A stretch of 14,857 nucleotides of DNA from Cyanobacteria bacterium UBA11153. GTDB taxonomy: Bacteria > Cyanobacteriota > Cyanobacteriia > Cyanobacteriales > Coleofasciculaceae. The stretch is from positions 1 through 14,857 of the forward strand of contig DOIX01000017.1 of NCBI GenBank assembly GCA_003511885.1. Reading direction: 5' to 3'. The position numbers and the translations under genes were made by a program. Below the pieces are notes generated by a model. It had not been told where the DNA came from, did not search any database, and saw only the letters and a program-made list of their open reading frames with translations. Positions 13,225 to 14,857 of this stretch are shown here, piece after piece. How positions within the stretch are numbered: position 1 is the stretch's first letter; the number at the start of each line of letters is the position of its first letter.

Positions 13225-13230
13225 ACTAGT

Positions 13231-13319
13231 GGTTGTTGGTTATTTGTTGTTGGTTGTTGGTTGTTAGTCATGAACAGGGAACGGGGAACGGGAAGGAGCG
13301 GGAAACGGGAAAAGGGGAA
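13231..13319. repeat. Low-complexity repeat tract (GGTTGTT and GGGAACG types)
   Basis: GGTTGTTGGTTATTTGTTGT-like units followed by GGGAACGGGGAACGGGAAGG-type purine repeats, a pattern common in filamentous cyanobacterial spacers. A matching CA-rich tract (ACAACAAACAACAAACAACC and similar) lies at about 13540-13580, so the spacer between the helicase and thrC is bounded by related low-complexity DNA on opposite strands. Confidence 0.7.
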
Positions 13320-13431
13320 TAAAAATATCCTTATCCATAAATTCAGGGAGTTTCTCGCGGACAGATTCTCGATCCCACTCGGTCTCTGAAACAAATTTTT
13401 TTCTTTTCAGGCCATGAATCAATTCAGGCAC
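13264..13431 (-). CDS. Small hypothetical protein or gene remnant, 55 codons
   Basis: Frame from GTG (13431-13429) to TAA (13266-13264). AAGGG lies about 6 bases before the start and TATATA lies further upstream (about 13489-13494), so expression signals are plausible. The first 40 residues (GLKRKKFVSETEWDRE, SVREKLPEFMDKDIFIPL) are charged and look like a genuine protein. The last 15 (FPFPAPSRSPFPVHD) are encoded by the low-complexity repeat. This suggests a gene whose 3' end was replaced or invaded by the repeat. It diverges from thrC and converges with the helicase. I do not recognise the family; the size and charge pattern would suit a small antitoxin-like protein, but no partner toxin is nearby. 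Confidence 0.4.
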   Translation of the reverse strand: MPELIHGLKRKKFVSETEWDRESVREKLPEFMDKDIFIPLFPFPAPSRSPFPVHD

Positions 13432-13590
13432 TTGTATCCCTTATTTCTTGACTAGATCAAAAACAAGGAAGAGAAAAGAAATGGAGAGTATATAAGTCGA
13501 AAATAAAAAAATGGCTAACTCACCATTCCCTGAAAAAACAACAAACAACAAACAACCAAAAACAAAAAACAAATAACCAAAAACCGAATT

Positions 13591-14706
13591 GTGGCTTTAA
13601 CTATTTCTGCTCCAGATTCTCATACCTTTGGGAAAGTTAGTTCTAATCCTTTAGCTTGGTCGGGTTTAATCGAGACTTACCGTCAGTATTTGCCCGTGAC
13701 CGAATCTACCCCCGTAGTTACTCTCCTAGAAGGAAATACACCCCTAATTCCCGCACCTGCGATCGCAAATTTAATTGGTAAAGGCGTGCGAGTATGGGTA
13801 AAATACGATGGTCTTAATCCTACAGGTAGCTTTAAAGACCGAGGGATGACTATGGCTATTTCCAAAGCAAAGGAAGCAGGAGCAAAAGCAGTTATTTGTG
13901 CCAGTACGGGCAATACTTCTGCATCGGCTGCAGCTTATGCCCGTCGCGGTGGGATGCGGGCTTTTGTGATCGTCCCTGATGGATATGTGGCGCTAGGAAA
14001 ATTGGCTCAAGCTTTAGTGTATGGGGCAGAAGTCCTGGCAATTAAAGGGAATTTCGATAATGCTTTGGACATAGTTAGAGAAATAGCGGAAAAATATCCA
14101 GTTACTTTAGTTAATTCTGTTAATCCCTATCGCATTGAGGGCCAGAAGACGGCAGCTTTTGAAATTGTTGATAATTTAGGTAATGCCCCTGATTGGTTGT
14201 GTATTCCTGTCGGGAATGCAGGGAATATCACCGCATACTGGAAGGGCTTTTGTCAGTATCATCAAGAAGGAAAATGCGATCGCACTCCTCGAATGATGGG
14301 ATTCCAAGCCGCAGGCGCATCTCCTCTCGTAACAGGTAAAGTCTTTCAGCATCCCGAAACTATTGCCACTGCGATTAGAATTGGTAATCCCGCGAGTTGG
14401 CAGCAAGCTGTGGCGGCACAACAAGAAAGTAAGGGAGAATTTAATAGCGTTACCGATGAGGAAATTTTAGAAGCTTATCGGTTATTAGCATCTCAAGAAG
14501 GTATTTTTTGCGAACCTGCTAGTGCAGCTTCCGTTGCGGGTTTGTTGAAAGTAAAAGATTTAGTTCCTGCGGGTATAAATGTGGTTTGTGTCTTGACAGG
14601 TAATGGATTGAAAGATCCTGATACGGCAATTAAACATTGCAATAATCAATTAATTCAAGGCATTGAGCCAAAATTAGAAGCTGTGGCTGAGGTGATGGGT
14701 TTTTAG
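13591..14706 (+). CDS. thrC: Threonine synthase
   Basis: 371-residue PLP-dependent enzyme converting O-phosphohomoserine to threonine, the last step of threonine biosynthesis, in the cytoplasm. The PLP lysine is Lys82 in [11 protein letters not shown]. The substrate-side motif [15 protein letters not shown] (residues about 104-118) and the phosphate-binding PVGNAGN loop (about 206-212) are present, as are the EGQKTAAFE and late [10 protein letters not shown] segments typical of the bacterial/cyanobacterial short form. The start is GTG at 13591, giving the usual short N-terminus before the [11 protein letters not shown] segment. No Shine-Dalgarno is apparent; the leader is A-rich. HIP1 sites lie inside. 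Length fits the family. It appears monocistronic. Confidence 0.95.
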   Translation: MALTISAPDSHTFGKVSSNPLAWSGLIETYRQYLPVTESTPVVTLLEGNTPLIPAPAIANLIGKGVRVWVKYDGLNPTGSFKDRGMTMAISKAKEAGAKAVICASTGNTSASAAAYARRGGMRAFVIVPDGYVALGKLAQALVYGAEVLAIKGNFDNALDIVREIAEKYPVTLVNSVNPYRIEGQKTAAFEIVDNLGNAPDWLCIPVGNAGNITAYWKGFCQYHQEGKCDRTPRMMGFQAAGASPLVTGKVFQHPETIATAIRIGNPASWQQAVAAQQESKGEFNSVTDEEILEAYRLLASQEGIFCEPASAASVAGLLKVKDLVPAGINVVCVLTGNGLKDPDTAIKHCNNQLIQGIEPKLEAVAEVMGF

Positions 14707-14735
14707 GTTAGGGATTAATTAAAAGTATGGGATAG

Positions 14736-14855
14736 GAAATTGTTGAATCGAGCGTTTTGAACGTTAGGGAAATACCGATTCAAACTTTGGCTGGTTTGGC
14801 AGATCGTTATTATCTTAGCGAAACTGGATGTCTTGATATAGCAGTGGACAGTTGA
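14736..14855 (+). other. Short coding-looking frame after thrC, no clear start
   Basis: After an in-frame TAG (14733-14735) the frame reads ESSVLNVREIPIQTLAG then LADRYYLSETGCLDIAVDS to TGA at 14853-14855. The only start candidate is TTG (14757), which would give a 32-residue product. The composition looks protein-like, so it may be a gene remnant. The final codons run into a GACAGTTGACA repeat. Confidence 0.25.
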
Positions 14856-14857
14856 CA

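Noticed and set aside
13225..13590. CRISPR-like repeats in the helicase-thrC spacer
   Set aside because: The units are contiguous low-complexity tandem repeats with no spacers of regular length.

Overview
The window looks like chromosomal DNA of a cyanobacterium, probably a filamentous one. The octamer GCGATCGC (HIP1) recurs, for example near 919, 1301, 1777, 9170, 10471, 13034, 13759 and 14277. Spacers carry heptanucleotide tandem repeats, and the gene families (BtpA, VKOR-thioredoxin fusion, giant kinase-ATPase-GAF protein) are typical of the phylum. Base composition is moderate to AT-rich. No rRNA, tRNA or CRISPR array was seen.

Layout. (1) 193-2098, minus strand: btpA (photosystem I biogenesis) followed by a membrane VKOR-thioredoxin fusion (disulfide bond formation), separated by a heptamer repeat that overlaps the btpA stop. 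(2) 2100-3620: a mobile-element scrapyard. It holds an orphan coding fragment, an IS200/IS605-type right-end relic, a short repeat segment, an IS630-family element (2436-3404) with a broken transposase, and a tnpB 3' relic whose right end finishes exactly at the stop codon of the next gene. (3) 3621-9062, minus: one 1813-codon signalling gene with Ser/Thr kinase, AAA/NACHT-like ATPase, TPR-like helical region, GAF, coiled coil and PP2C/SpoIIE phosphatase. Its reading frame has absorbed two palindromic repeats. (4) 9063-9760: upstream region of the kinase, then a second tnpB relic in inverted orientation to the first. This relic carries a 69-bp MITE-like insertion and a perfect 18-bp palindrome. 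(5) 9769-14706, plus: rimO (ribosomal protein S12 methylthiotransferase) with a structured-looking leader, a DEAD-box RNA helicase with a long leader, and threonine synthase thrC. A 55-codon minus-strand ORF lies in the spacer before thrC.

How the genes relate. The flanking genes are housekeeping functions: translation, RNA remodelling, threonine biosynthesis, photosystem assembly and disulfide chemistry. The middle is an accessory zone where the kinase-phosphatase sensor is bracketed by inverted relics of one IS200/IS605-like family. I found no defence system. The most unusual content is the kinase-phosphatase fusion with repeat insertions, and the layered record of insertions (MITE in tnpB relic, IS630 in tnpB relic, palindrome in the zinc-ribbon codons). 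All functional names are by motif recognition; no database search was run.
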